This document shows, piece after piece, positions 53,526 to 62,933 of a stretch of DNA of 64,000 nt. The stretch is from positions 124,001 through 188,000 of the forward strand of contig JADKJR010000003.1 in the NCBI GenBank assembly GCA_016720925.1, given 5' to 3'. Position numbers and translations under genes: made by a program. The stretch is from Betaproteobacteria bacterium. GTDB taxonomy: Bacteria; Pseudomonadota; Gammaproteobacteria; Burkholderiales; Usitatibacteraceae. Every line of letters begins with the position of its first letter. Within the stretch, counting starts at the first letter, position 1. The notes under the pieces are model-generated. The model had not been told where the DNA came from. It searched no databases and saw only the letters and a list, made by a program, of their open reading frames with translations.

Positions 53526-54596
53526 ATGGACAAGGTTCTGACATTTCTTCGCAATTTCACCTGGCAGCGCATTCTGCTGGCCATGGTGTTGACGACGGTC
53601 GCCACGGCGATCATCAAGCCTTATTTTTCCTACAACGTCGCCTTCTGGTATCTCTGGCTGCGATTGTTCATCGTTGCCGTGGTGATGCTGACCACTTATA
53701 TCGTCATCGGTGTGGCGCACGCGTACATTCAGCCAAAATGGGTAAAACTGGTGCAGGCGCAATTCGTCGCGCTGGTGGTGGGCGCGGTCATCGGCACCAT
53801 CACCTCGGGACTCGTCATCGGACGCTCGCTGAGCGAGATGGTGACGAACGAAGCAATCTTCTGGGGCATGGTGATCTTTGCCGGCGCCGGTGTCGCCATC
53901 GGTGTGCTGGCGGCAACCTTGCTGGTCTACCGCGAACAGGCGGCGCGCGCGGCAGCGGAAGTTGCCAAGGCCGATGCGGAACGGCATGAACTGGAAAAGC
54001 AGGTACTCGAGGCCCGCCTCAAGCTGATGCAAGCGCAGATCGAACCGCATTTCCTGTTCAATACCCTCGCCAACGTGCAACACCTGGTGGAATCCAATCC
54101 GCCACTTGCCTCCCGGACCCTGGAAAGCCTTATCACGTATTTGCGCGCCGCCTTGCCGGAGATGCGCGAAGGCGGCACCACGCTGGGCCGCGAGGCCGAC
54201 ATGGCGAAGGCATACCTGGAAATCCAGCAAATACGCATGGGACCGCGTCTCCAGTTGTCAGTCGATGTACCCGTTGAATTGCGCGCCGCGCCGTTCCCGC
54301 CCATGATGTTGCTGACGCTGGTCGAAAACGCCATCAAGCATGGTATCGATCCCTTGCAACAGGGCGGTGAAATTCGTGTGCAGGCGCAATCTGCCGGCAC
54401 CGGAATGCTCGATGTCAGCGTGGCCGATACCGGCCAGGGACTATCGCATTCAGTCGGCATGGGCATTGGACTGCGAAATATCCGCGAGCGGCTGAAGGCG
54501 CTTTATGGAAAGAATGCCAAATTGACGCTGGAAGAAAATACACCGCGCGGCGTGGTGGCGCGGATTGAAATTAAGCCGGATACGGGCGGTACTTGA
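53526..54596 (+). CDS. LytS-type sensor histidine kinase, copy 1
   Basis: 356 residues from ATG 53526. Four membrane helices in the first ~140 residues, a short coiled coil, then the His_kinase (PF06580-type) domain with the phosphorylated His in QIEPHFLFNTLANVQHLVE. The ATPase boxes are LLTLVENAIKHGI, VADTGQGL and GIGLRNIRERLKALYG. No periplasmic sensor domain, so the signal may be sensed in the membrane. Its stop is 4 bp before the regulator's start. Confidence 0.9.
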   Translation: MDKVLTFLRNFTWQRILLAMVLTTVATAIIKPYFSYNVAFWYLWLRLFIVAVVMLTTYIVIGVAHAYIQPKWVKLVQAQFVALVVGAVIGTITSGLVIGRSLSEMVTNEAIFWGMVIFAGAGVAIGVLAATLLVYREQAARAAAEVAKADAERHELEKQVLEARLKLMQAQIEPHFLFNTLANVQHLVESNPPLASRTLESLITYLRAALPEMREGGTTLGREADMAKAYLEIQQIRMGPRLQLSVDVPVELRAAPFPPMMLLTLVENAIKHGIDPLQQGGEIRVQAQSAGTGMLDVSVADTGQGLSHSVGMGIGLRNIRERLKALYGKNAKLTLEENTPRGVVARIEIKPDTGGT

Positions 54597-54600
54597 AGTG

Positions 54601-55386
54601 GTGACTGCATTAATAGCCGATGACGAACCACTGTTGCGCGAACAGCTCAGGTCGCGACTGGGCAAACTCTGGCCGGAATTAGAGTTGGTCGCCGAGGCCG
54701 TGAATGGCGCCGAGGCGCTTGCGCTGTTCGAAGCGCACGAGCCTGACGTGGTGTTTCTCGATATCCACATGCCGGTCATGACCGGACTTGAAGCGGCGCG
54801 CCTGATCGGGCGGGGCCGCAGCAAGCGGGCGCACATCGTTTTTGTGACGGCCTACGACGAATACGCGGTCGAAGCGTTTGAGCGCGGCGCGATCGACTAC
54901 GTGCTGAAACCCTTCAACGAAGCACGATTGACCGAGACCGTGACGCGTCTCAAGGAGCGCCTTGAGTCAAAAGAAAATTCAGCCAATGCAAAAACCAGTC
55001 AACCGGACCTGGCGAGCGTACTGCGAGAGCTCACCCATCGGATGGGTTTACCCCCGGAGCCATATTTGCGATGGATCAAAGCCAGCGTCGGCCAGACCGT
55101 GCGGTTGATCCCGGTCGATGACGTGCTGTATTTCCAGTCCGATGAAAAATACACGCGCGTCGTGCTGGAGGATTCGGAAGTGTTGATCCGGAAGCCCATC
55201 AAGGAACTGCTCGCGGAGCTCGATCCGAAACAGTTCTGGCAGATTCACCGCGCCACGGTGGTGAACACCCGTGCCATTGCCGGCGTGGTGCGAGGAGAGC
55301 GCGATCAGGCCGATCTCAGGCTCAAGGGCCGCAGCGAGACGCTCACGGTCAGCCGCAATTTCACGCATCTTTTCAAGCAGATGTAG
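54601..55386 (+). CDS. LytTR-family response regulator, copy 1
   Basis: 261 residues from GTG 54601 (GTG 54598 is equally possible). Receiver with phosphoacceptor D in VVFLDIHMPVMTG and K in YVLKPF. C-terminal LytTR DNA-binding domain with VDDVLYFQSDEKYTRVV, FWQIHRATVVNTRAI and LTVSRNFTHLF. Pairs with the kinase just upstream. Confidence 0.92.
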   Translation: MTALIADDEPLLREQLRSRLGKLWPELELVAEAVNGAEALALFEAHEPDVVFLDIHMPVMTGLEAARLIGRGRSKRAHIVFVTAYDEYAVEAFERGAIDYVLKPFNEARLTETVTRLKERLESKENSANAKTSQPDLASVLRELTHRMGLPPEPYLRWIKASVGQTVRLIPVDDVLYFQSDEKYTRVVLEDSEVLIRKPIKELLAELDPKQFWQIHRATVVNTRAIAGVVRGERDQADLRLKGRSETLTVSRNFTHLFKQM

Positions 55387-55738
55387 GCACGGAGCGCTGA
55401 GAGGCAGGTTGGCGTAGTCGGCCGCAAGAAAGAGCGATAGGGCCTGTTCGCGAAATGCGTAAACACAAGCACTGGCGCGGCGTTTCAGGCAAAAAATGGC
55501 CACAACCCGCGCCAGCGCTAGAGTTTTGCAAAACACATACCAGTTTACGCTCTTGAGCGCCCGGCGCCCCTCCGCGCACCCGGTTTCCAGCGCGGTTGCC
55601 TGCAATCCATCCCGTCATTTCTGCAATCCGCCTGTCGCGCGTTGAATGCACCGTCTCGTGTCCCTATGCTGTATTCATGCGGTGAAGCGCGCACATCCCG
55701 CGCGGACCCTCGCGTAAACTGATAAAAATCGAGTCAAC
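55387..55738. other. intergenic region between the two LytS/LytTR pairs
   Basis: 352 bp containing the 66-bp palindrome (55461-55526). No convincing ORF, terminator or sigma-70 promoter is visible. The second kinase is therefore probably transcribed from an unrecognised promoter here or by read-through. Confidence 0.5.
55461..55526. repeat. 66-bp dispersed palindrome, diverged copy
   Basis: Left end AAACACAAGCACTGGCGCGG, right end CCGCGCCAGCGCTAGAGTTT; arms pair with few mismatches, and the centre reads GCAAAAAATGGC. Lies 75 bp after the first LytTR regulator. Confidence 0.85.
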
Positions 55739-58018
55739 ATGTTCAAAGCCTTCGGAAACTTCATACACCGCACTCCCTGGTGGGCCATGATCCTGCTGGG
55801 GTTTTCGACCCTGCTGCTGCTGGTGCTGTTTTCCACGCCGGTTCACGTCATGCGCCTGTCGGACAGTGGCGCCACGCCGGAAGAGCGGCGCGCCATCAAG
55901 CGCGAGATCGATCGCGCCGTGGGCGACAGCGCGCTGAATGTCGCCGAAGGCATCGTCGGCGCCATCAAGGATCGTTCGAGCGATCCGGCGCGGCAACAGG
56001 AGCTGGCGCACGCGCTTTCCGAAATCGCCCAGGCGCGCAAGGAAATCCTGAGCGCCCAGCGCGAAGCGACGAATGCGGCGACGGAAGTCATCCGTGATGC
56101 CCGGAATGCCGCACTCGACGCCGCAAAAGATGCGGCGGAATCGGCGCTTGAAGCCGCTCGCGACGCGCGCGAGGCCGTGGAAGAAGCCAAGCGCGATGCC
56201 ACGGAGAAACTGAAATCCTCCGGCGCCGACACCACCGCGGCACTCAAGGCCTTCGACGACATGATTAAGGCCGCGAAAGAAAAAGAGCAGGCGATGAAAG
56301 ATGCCGTCAAGAAGGTTGACGACAGCAGGAACCGCAGCATGTCGATCGGTGTAAATTCGGGTGGCGGCCTGACCATCGACATCAAAACCGACGACGGTTC
56401 GGCGAAACCCGGCGTGACGACGAGCGTCGACGAAAACGGGGTGCACAAGCAGATCACGATCCCCTTGCCGCCCGCCCCGCCGGCGTCCGTGGCATCTGGC
56501 GCCAGCAAGGTTCCGCCTGCGCTGAAAGCGCCTGGTGCGCCCACAACGCCCACAGCGCCCGCAACGCCCGCCAAACCGGGCAGCGACGGTGGCGTGAATT
56601 TCGATGGCCATATCGGCGGCGCGCGCATCAAGGGCAATATCGACATTGGCGACGATGGCAAGGTGGCGATCAACATTCCGCCCACGCCGGCCGTGCCACC
56701 CCTGCCGCCGCTGTCGGCGGAACTGCGCGATGATATCCATGCAAAAGTTGCGGGCGATGTTTACCGCATCGGCGTGGGATCGGCGCTCGTGCTGACCTTC
56801 ATTCCGATCTTCATCATGTTGCTGGTGGCGAAATATTTCATTGACCGCTCGCGCCGTGCGACCGCCTTTGCCGAGCAGAAGAAACAGGAAGCCGACGTCA
56901 GTAACGTCAACCGCCAGATCACCGAGGCACGCCTGCAGACCCTGCAGGCGCAGGTGGAACCGCATTTTCTCTACAACACCCTGGCGAATGTGCAGGCGCT
57001 GACCGAGGTGGATCCCGCCGCGGCGAACCAGATGACGGGTCACCTGATCCAGTACCTGCGCTCGTCCCTGCCGAAGATGCGCGAGAACACGTCGACTGTT
57101 GGCCAGGAAATCGAATTGGTGCGGGCGTATTTGAATATTCTCAAGATGCGCATGGGTGATCGGCTGGCGTTCGATATCGATTGCCCGGCCGATTTCGCCG
57201 GCATCAACTTTCCGCCGATGATGCTGCCCTCGCTGGTCGAGAACGCCATCAAGCATGGACTGGAACCGCAGCGCGAAGGCGGGCGCATTGACGTAGTCGT
57301 GCAGCGCGTGTTTATGGCCGCCGGCGACCGGATTCGCGTGATGGTGAAAGATACCGGTCGCGGGCTAACCGATGCACCGACGCAGGCGGGCGGTGGCGTG
57401 GGGCTGTCGAACATTCGCGAGCGGTTGATTGCGATTTATGGCGATGCTGGAAAGCTGACGCTGGAATCGAATGACCCGAAGGGCGTGATTGCCTCCATCG
57501 AAGTGCCTGTCGAAACCGGCAATGCCGGCGCGAACGGTGCCTACTCCGCAGGCGCTGCGCCAGCCAGTGTGATGAAGCCCGCGCCCAAGGGATGGTGGGG
57601 CCGCACGCGCCATGCCGTGGCGGCCACGCATGGGGTGTGGGCGAAGGTGATGTCGGTCACCTTTATCACGTTGATGATTGCGCTGGCCGTGGTATTTGGT
57701 CTGGCGCTTGCCGGCCTCTATACCGGTATGTTGCCGATACACATGGGTGACCTTCACCTGGCAGGGCTGGAAGGCATGGCGCTGGGCACCGTTGGCCTGC
57801 TGGTCGGTTTTGGCGCCGTGGCACTGGTATTGGTGATCGTGGTGGGCGTGCTGTATGGCCTGGGGCTACTGTTTGCCGGATTGATCGTCATCATCCCGCT
57901 CATCGTGCTCATTTCCTCCATCCCCGCGCTCGCGCCTTTCATCCTGATTGGCCTCGCCGTGTATTGGTTCTGGTGGCGGAAGCGCGACAAAAAGAAGAAC
58001 ATCACGGATGATTTGTAA
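55739..58018 (+). CDS. LytS-type sensor histidine kinase, copy 2, with unusual flanking domains
   Basis: 759 residues. TM1 at about 15-36; a long Ala/Glu/Lys-rich helical region (about 45-195, coiled-coil-like); a Gly/Pro-rich segment with charged strands (about 200-335); TM2 (about 345-368); the His_kinase domain (QVEPHFLYNTLANVQALTEV, LPSLVENAIKHGL, VKDTGRGL, GLSNIRERLIAIYG; about 395-590). After the ATPase domain come about 165 more residues with three or four membrane helices and a basic end (WWRKRDKKKN). A kinase core placed between membrane domains is not the usual layout. Confidence 0.88.
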   Translation: MFKAFGNFIHRTPWWAMILLGFSTLLLLVLFSTPVHVMRLSDSGATPEERRAIKREIDRAVGDSALNVAEGIVGAIKDRSSDPARQQELAHALSEIAQARKEILSAQREATNAATEVIRDARNAALDAAKDAAESALEAARDAREAVEEAKRDATEKLKSSGADTTAALKAFDDMIKAAKEKEQAMKDAVKKVDDSRNRSMSIGVNSGGGLTIDIKTDDGSAKPGVTTSVDENGVHKQITIPLPPAPPASVASGASKVPPALKAPGAPTTPTAPATPAKPGSDGGVNFDGHIGGARIKGNIDIGDDGKVAINIPPTPAVPPLPPLSAELRDDIHAKVAGDVYRIGVGSALVLTFIPIFIMLLVAKYFIDRSRRATAFAEQKKQEADVSNVNRQITEARLQTLQAQVEPHFLYNTLANVQALTEVDPAAANQMTGHLIQYLRSSLPKMRENTSTVGQEIELVRAYLNILKMRMGDRLAFDIDCPADFAGINFPPMMLPSLVENAIKHGLEPQREGGRIDVVVQRVFMAAGDRIRVMVKDTGRGLTDAPTQAGGGVGLSNIRERLIAIYGDAGKLTLESNDPKGVIASIEVPVETGNAGANGAYSAGAAPASVMKPAPKGWWGRTRHAVAATHGVWAKVMSVTFITLMIALAVVFGLALAGLYTGMLPIHMGDLHLAGLEGMALGTVGLLVGFGAVALVLVIVVGVLYGLGLLFAGLIVIIPLIVLISSIPALAPFILIGLAVYWFWWRKRDKKKNITDDL

Positions 58019-58091
58019 GGCTCGCCGTGATGGCTCGGGATGCGCGACAATAGGCGTCGAGCGGGCCGCTGAAAACCACAGGCACTAAATC

Positions 58092-58874
58092 ATGACGACC
58101 GAAATCACTGCGATCATCGCTGAAGACGAACCCATCCTCCGCGCCCAGCTCAAGGCCAAGCTCACCAAGCTGTGGCCGGAGTTGAAAATTCTTGCCGACG
58201 TCGGTGATGGCGAAGCCGCACTTGAGGCGATCGCAGAGTTGAAGCCCCGCCTTGCGTTCCTCGATATCCAGATGCCGGAAATGACCGGCGTGGAAGTGGC
58301 GAAAAGTCTCGCCGCCAATCGCGAGATCAAATGCCACGTCGTATTCGTCACCGCCTTTGATCAATATGCCGTGGAAGCCTTCGATACCGGCGCGATCGAC
58401 TACGTGCTGAAACCCTATAGTGACGAACGTTTACAGACGGCAATTACCCGCCTGCAGGAGCGGCTCGGTGGTTCGCTGTCAGCGGGTGAACCCCAGAATC
58501 TCGAAGCGCTGGTCGCGCATCTGTCCGCCAAATTGAATCCGCAAGCGGAAAAACTCAAGTGGATCAAGGCCAACATCGGCTCCAATCTGCGTTTGATCCC
58601 GATCGAGGATGTGCTGTTCTTCCAGTCGGACGAAAAATACACCCTGGTCGCCACCAAGGAATTCGACGCCCTGATCAAGACACCGATCAAGGAAATCCTC
58701 GACGGAATCGATGCCGACAAGTTCTGGCAGATCCATCGATCCACCATCGTCAATGCCGCCGCCATTGAAGCGGTGTCGCGCGATTTTCGCGGGCAGGCGA
58801 CGGTGAAGGTCCGGGGACGCAAGGAAAATCTCACCGTCAGCCGGCCGTTCTCGCATCTGTTCAAGCAGATGTGA
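58092..58874 (+). CDS. LytTR-family response regulator, copy 2
   Basis: 260 residues. Receiver with D in LAFLDIQMPEMTG and K in YVLKPY; LytTR domain with IEDVLFFQSDEKYTLVA and FWQIHRSTIVNAAAI. Clearly a paralogue of copy 1: many short stretches are identical (AIDYVLKP, QSDEKYT, FWQIHR, LTVSR). Starts 73 bp after the kinase. Confidence 0.92.
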   Translation: MTTEITAIIAEDEPILRAQLKAKLTKLWPELKILADVGDGEAALEAIAELKPRLAFLDIQMPEMTGVEVAKSLAANREIKCHVVFVTAFDQYAVEAFDTGAIDYVLKPYSDERLQTAITRLQERLGGSLSAGEPQNLEALVAHLSAKLNPQAEKLKWIKANIGSNLRLIPIEDVLFFQSDEKYTLVATKEFDALIKTPIKEILDGIDADKFWQIHRSTIVNAAAIEAVSRDFRGQATVKVRGRKENLTVSRPFSHLFKQM

Positions 58875-58888
58875 CGCGGCGGGAGAGG

Positions 58889-60046
58889 CTACTCCCAGCG
58901 TTTGGAAACACCAATCAGCCCCGCCACCCAGCGCGCCAGACCATACGCAAACCATGACTGCGCGCGTGCCGAGAGTGAGCGCTTGTGCCAGTCTTCAACC
59001 TTGCAGGTAATGGCGCCCGCATCGAGTTCCGCCATCACCGATTCGCGCAACTGCCGGGCAAAGTCACCATCAAACACCGCCACGTTGGCTTCACGATTTA
59101 GGAACAGGCTGAAAGGGTCCAGGTTGCTGGAGCCTACGGTGGCCCAGGCGTCGTCAATCACGGCGACCTTGGCGTGCAACATGCTCTTTTGATATTCGCA
59201 AATGGTGATGTTGGCGCCGAGCAGTTGTGCATAGAGTGCGCGTGTCGCCATCTGCAACAGCGGATGATCCGCGCGTCCTTGCAGCAGAAGCGTTACCTGG
59301 ACACCTCGTTCGGCCGCTTCGATCAGCCGCCGGCGCAGGCGCCTTCCCGGCAGGAAATACGCGCAGACGATCAGTACACTGGATTGCGCGCGGGTGATTG
59401 CCTGCCGGTAGAGCGCCTCGATGGCATGGCGATGACGAAAGTTGTCGCGCACCACGAACAGTGCGCGGTGATTCCCGGCGGGGGCCGGTTCCATCGGCAA
59501 GGCGGGTTCGACGGCGAGCTTACGGCGAAAATGTTGCAGCGCCACCCACTGCCAAAGCTGGTGGACGGATTTATAAATATTCGTGAGCAGCGGGCCTTCT
59601 ATTTTCACCGCGTAATCGAGCCGCGGATGTTCCGATAGCGAATCGGTCATGTCGTCGATGAGATTGAGGCCGCCGACAAAACCAACCTTGCCATCGACGA
59701 GCGCAATTTTTCGATGATTGCGGTGCAATCGCGTCTTGCGGAAGTGGAACAGGCGATGGTCGGGGCGAAATACCATCAGGCTGATACCGGCGTCGCGCAT
59801 CGCGTCAAAGAAAACCGGTGGCGTGCTCTTCGAGCCGACGCCGTCGATCAAAACCTTAACCGCGACCCCGCGCACGACTGCGCGCGCCAGCGCCTTGGCG
59901 ATGCTGGTGCCGGATGCGTCATCGCGAAAAATGTAAGTCTCGATGCAGATATCGACGGCCGCGGCATCGATAGCGGCAATCAGGGCCGGAAAGAATTCCG
60001 TGCCGTTTTTGAGGAGCGTGATCTGATTGCCGGCAGTGATATTCAC
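58889..60046 (-). CDS. clsB: cardiolipin synthase (phospholipase D family)
   Basis: 385 residues with two PLD domains. HKD motifs HRNHRKIALVDGKVGFVGG (about 107) and MLHAKVAVIDDAWATVGSSN (about 290) are complete. No N-terminal membrane helices, as in the ClsB type. Joins phosphatidylglycerol molecules into cardiolipin. It overlaps the upstream EEP gene by 4 bp; that two-gene pairing (ybhP-clsB) is known from enterobacteria. Confidence 0.9.
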   Translation of the reverse strand: MNITAGNQITLLKNGTEFFPALIAAIDAAAVDICIETYIFRDDASGTSIAKALARAVVRGVAVKVLIDGVGSKSTPPVFFDAMRDAGISLMVFRPDHRLFHFRKTRLHRNHRKIALVDGKVGFVGGLNLIDDMTDSLSEHPRLDYAVKIEGPLLTNIYKSVHQLWQWVALQHFRRKLAVEPALPMEPAPAGNHRALFVVRDNFRHRHAIEALYRQAITRAQSSVLIVCAYFLPGRRLRRRLIEAAERGVQVTLLLQGRADHPLLQMATRALYAQLLGANITICEYQKSMLHAKVAVIDDAWATVGSSNLDPFSLFLNREANVAVFDGDFARQLRESVMAELDAGAITCKVEDWHKRSLSARAQSWFAYGLARWVAGLIGVSKRWE

Positions 60047-60834
60047 GGCTTGTTCGCAGGCAACTTCCGGCTAAGCGTGACCGACAGGCCGGCATGGTCG
60101 GACATTCCCCGCCATTTGTTGCCATCAACCATGCCTTGCAGGCGCTGTGCTTGATGCACCACCAGTCCACGCACATAAATGCGATCCAGCGTCAGCATCG
60201 GCATGAACGCCGGAAACGTACGTGCGGGTTTTCCGTGGGTGAGCTCGAAGGCTTCTTCCAGCCCCAGCTCGCGGAACAGGCTATCGCTGACGCCGCTCTT
60301 CTTCGCGCGCCAGTCGTTGAAATCGCCCGCAACGATCAGCGGTGAATCGCGCCCGCTGCTTGCGCGCAGGAATTCCGCCAGCCGTTCGATTTGCATGGCC
60401 CGGCTGCGTTGAAATAGCCCCAGATGCACGCACACGCAGGTGAGCGGTGTCGCCCAGCCGGGAATGTCGATGCGCGCCATGAGGTGCCCGCGACTCTCGT
60501 AGCGATGATGCGAGACGTCCTGATTGGTCCAGTTGATGACCGGAAATGCCGACAGAATGGCGTTGCCATGGTCGCCATGAAGGTGGCTGGCGTTTAGGCC
60601 GTAGACGATGTCGCGATAGCGGCCTTCGGCCAGATGCTCATGCTGCGGCAGATCGGGCCAGTCGACAAAGCGCGCCTTGTTACCAGCGTGCGCACCCTGG
60701 ACTTCCTGCAGCAACAGGATATCTGCTTTGAGCGCGTGCAGTTTATCGCGCACTTCATGGATGACCAGTTTGCGGTTGAGCGGGGACAGGCCCTTGTGAA
60801 TGTTGTAGGTAGCTAAGGTGATGCGTTTGGTCAC
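60043..60834 (-). CDS. endonuclease/exonuclease/phosphatase family protein (YbhP-like)
   Basis: 263 residues. Metal and catalytic motifs of the EEP fold: TYNIHKG, LLLQEVQG (Glu), HGNAILSAFP, GDFNDWR and the final SDHAGLSVTL. Probably a phosphodiesterase or lipid phosphatase; substrate unknown, but its conserved coupling to clsB suggests phospholipid metabolism. Confidence 0.87.
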   Translation of the reverse strand: MTKRITLATYNIHKGLSPLNRKLVIHEVRDKLHALKADILLLQEVQGAHAGNKARFVDWPDLPQHEHLAEGRYRDIVYGLNASHLHGDHGNAILSAFPVINWTNQDVSHHRYESRGHLMARIDIPGWATPLTCVCVHLGLFQRSRAMQIERLAEFLRASSGRDSPLIVAGDFNDWRAKKSGVSDSLFRELGLEEAFELTHGKPARTFPAFMPMLTLDRIYVRGLVVHQAQRLQGMVDGNKWRGMSDHAGLSVTLSRKLPANKP

Positions 60835-60841
60835 GATGATC

Positions 60842-61303
60842 TTACGTGGTCGGTTTCATTGCCAAACGGCGCGGAATTTCCAGTATCGCGTCGCGATTGG
60901 TATAGGAAAAGCACAGCGGCGCGGCTTTGTCATAAGGCAGCCAGACATGCTGTAAGTGTTCGTGCGCGCTCAACGTCACCGGCACTCGATCTGACAACCG
61001 CAAGCCGAATACGTTCTCGGTGTTGTGCGTCACGTCCGGTGCATAGCGGTGACGCCAGATCGCGAAAATTTCGTACACGTTCTGTTTTTGCCAGTTTTCC
61101 AGGGAATATGGCGTTGCATCAATGCCGGTCTCTTCCTGCAATTCGCGCATCGCCGTCTGCTCGAGTGTCTCGCCCTCATCCTGACTGCCGGTGACGGATT
61201 GCCAGTAGCCGCGATGATCCGCGCGTTCGATCAGCAGCACTTCCAGCTTGGCGGTGTAAATCACGATCAGGGTGGAACGGGGAATCTTGTAGGGCTTTTG
61301 CAT
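60842..61303 (-). CDS. nudB: dihydroneopterin triphosphate diphosphatase
   Basis: 153 residues. Complete Nudix box (GSQDEGETLEQTAMRELQEE, then TGI). The start KIPRSTLIVIYT and GYWQSVTGSQ are typical of NudB, which acts early in folate synthesis. Third gene of a nudB-EEP-clsB minus-strand operon (8 bp before the EEP gene). Confidence 0.92.
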   Translation of the reverse strand: MQKPYKIPRSTLIVIYTAKLEVLLIERADHRGYWQSVTGSQDEGETLEQTAMRELQEETGIDATPYSLENWQKQNVYEIFAIWRHRYAPDVTHNTENVFGLRLSDRVPVTLSAHEHLQHVWLPYDKAAPLCFSYTNRDAILEIPRRLAMKPTT

Positions 61304-61387
61304 GGCATGCTCGCGGCGGATGCTTTCATTGTATCGGGCGTGGATAACTTCGGCTGATAAAATGTTGCTTTAAGCGTCCTCATTTCT

Positions 61388-62350
61388 GTGTCAACTCCTG
61401 CATCGCATCACGTATCCCGCGCGGATTACATTCGCGGCGCCCTGTGGGGCCTCTCCGCGATCTCCATCTGGGTCGGCTGGATTCTCTATACGCGTGTCGG
61501 CGTGACCTCGGTCGTCTCGAAAATGTCGCCTTACGATCTGGTCGCGCTGCGTTTCACCTGCGCGGGCCTGGTGATGTTGCCGATTGTGTGGCGCAGAGGG
61601 TTCGCCATTGAGCGCATGGGTATCGTCAACTGGCTGCTGGTCGTGTGTGGCGCAGGTGTGCCTTACGTACTGCTTTCCTCAAGCGGGCTGCAGTACGCAC
61701 CTGCCGCGCAGGCTGGCGCGCTTATTCCCGGCACGTTGCCACTATGGACGGCATTGCTCGCGCTGATTTTCCTCAAGGAGCATATCTCCGGCGTGCGCCG
61801 TATCGGTCTGGCGTTGATTCCGATCGGCATTGTTACCATTCTCGGCGCCGGCTTGTTCCACTTTGAAACCGGCCACTGGCGAGGCCACTTGTTGTTTATC
61901 GGCGCTTCCGTGACCTGGGCAATCTTTACCGTCGCCATGCGACACGCCGGCCGCGCGGGCCTCGATGCGATCCATGCTGCCGCCATCGTCTCGGTGGGTT
62001 GGATGGTAGTGTACGTGCCAATCTACCTGCTGTTCTTGCCACATCAACTTGGCCCGACGCCGTGGTCGGCCATCATCGGCCAGACGCTCTTCCAGGGCAT
62101 TGTCGTGTCGATTGTGTCGCTGGTCGCCTTTACACGCGCGGTAAGCATCCTCGGTGCCTCCCTGGCGGCAAGCTTCGCGTCACTGGTGCCGGTGCTGGCT
62201 ATGCTGGCGGCCATTCCGTTGCTGGGAGAAATCCCCGGCAACAGCGATGTGCTGGGAATCGCCGTGATTACGGTCGGTGTGTTTCTGGCCTCGGGCGCTT
62301 ACGTAGCCTTCGGTTGGAGTGAGAATCGCGAACCGTCCGCGACAAAGTAA
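61388..62350 (+). CDS. EamA (DMT) family exporter
   Basis: 320 residues from a GTG at 61388. Ten membrane helices in two EamA repeats (about 15-150 and 160-305); VVCGAGVPYVLLSSSGLQYAP and IPGTLPLWTALLALIFLKE are typical. Substrate unknown, probably an amino acid or metabolite exporter. Its last 52 bp overlap the convergent acetyltransferase gene. Confidence 0.85.
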   Translation: MSTPASHHVSRADYIRGALWGLSAISIWVGWILYTRVGVTSVVSKMSPYDLVALRFTCAGLVMLPIVWRRGFAIERMGIVNWLLVVCGAGVPYVLLSSSGLQYAPAAQAGALIPGTLPLWTALLALIFLKEHISGVRRIGLALIPIGIVTILGAGLFHFETGHWRGHLLFIGASVTWAIFTVAMRHAGRAGLDAIHAAAIVSVGWMVVYVPIYLLFLPHQLGPTPWSAIIGQTLFQGIVVSIVSLVAFTRAVSILGASLAASFASLVPVLAMLAAIPLLGEIPGNSDVLGIAVITVGVFLASGAYVAFGWSENREPSATK

Positions 62351-62895
62351 CAAAGGTCCCTGTCGTAATAGTGTCCCATACCCCGTCGCTCGAGCCCGGA
62401 TTTCATCAACACGTTTTGCGACGCCGCGTTATCCGGGTGCGTGAGCCCGACCACGCGATCAAGTCCCAATTCAAGTATGCCGTATCGGACGAGAGCACTT
62501 GCGCCTTCGGTCGCGAGCCCACGGCCCCATGCGGATTTGGCGAGTCGATAACCCACCTCTACTTCCACTGTCTTGGGAATGTAGATCAGCGCGAACACGC
62601 CGACAAATTTGCGCTTGGGCTTTTCCTCCGCAATCCAGAACCCCAGCCCGGGAAACAATTCATAGACCCGTTGCGTGCGAATGATCGACGCCAAGGTCTG
62701 CTCGCGCGTGCGCAGCGAGCCATCGCCGATGTAACGCATCACTTCCACGTTACTGTTCAGCCGATCGAGGCGGTCAAGATCGTCGCGGTTATAGCGACGC
62801 AGGATCAGGCGCTCCGTTTCGAGCAGGGTCTGGCGGGTTTGCGGGATGAGATTGAGTGCAGTCATATTTCGACGAAAATCCTTATTGGAAGGCAT
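62299..62895 (-). CDS. GNAT-family N-acetyltransferase (RimJ/RimL-like)
   Basis: 198 residues (or 187 from the ATG at 62862). Typical start LLETERLILRRYNRDDLDRL, acetyl-CoA loop in SAWGRGLATEGASALVRYG, and RVVGLTHPDNAASQNVLMKSGL. Could acetylate a ribosomal protein, amino acid or drug; substrate cannot be told. 3' end overlaps the EamA gene. Confidence 0.87.
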   Translation of the reverse strand: MPSNKDFRRNMTALNLIPQTRQTLLETERLILRRYNRDDLDRLDRLNSNVEVMRYIGDGSLRTREQTLASIIRTQRVYELFPGLGFWIAEEKPKRKFVGVFALIYIPKTVEVEVGYRLAKSAWGRGLATEGASALVRYGILELGLDRVVGLTHPDNAASQNVLMKSGLERRGMGHYYDRDLCYFVADGSRFSLQPKAT

Positions 62896-62933
62896 CAGGC
62901 ACGCGTGGACTCGACGTAAATGTGGCCGTCACA

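Noticed and set aside
55664..57256. 530-codon minus-strand frame opposite the second LytS kinase
   Set aside because: Arg/Gly/His-rich composition typical of a shadow frame; the plus-strand frame encodes clear kinase motifs over the same bases.
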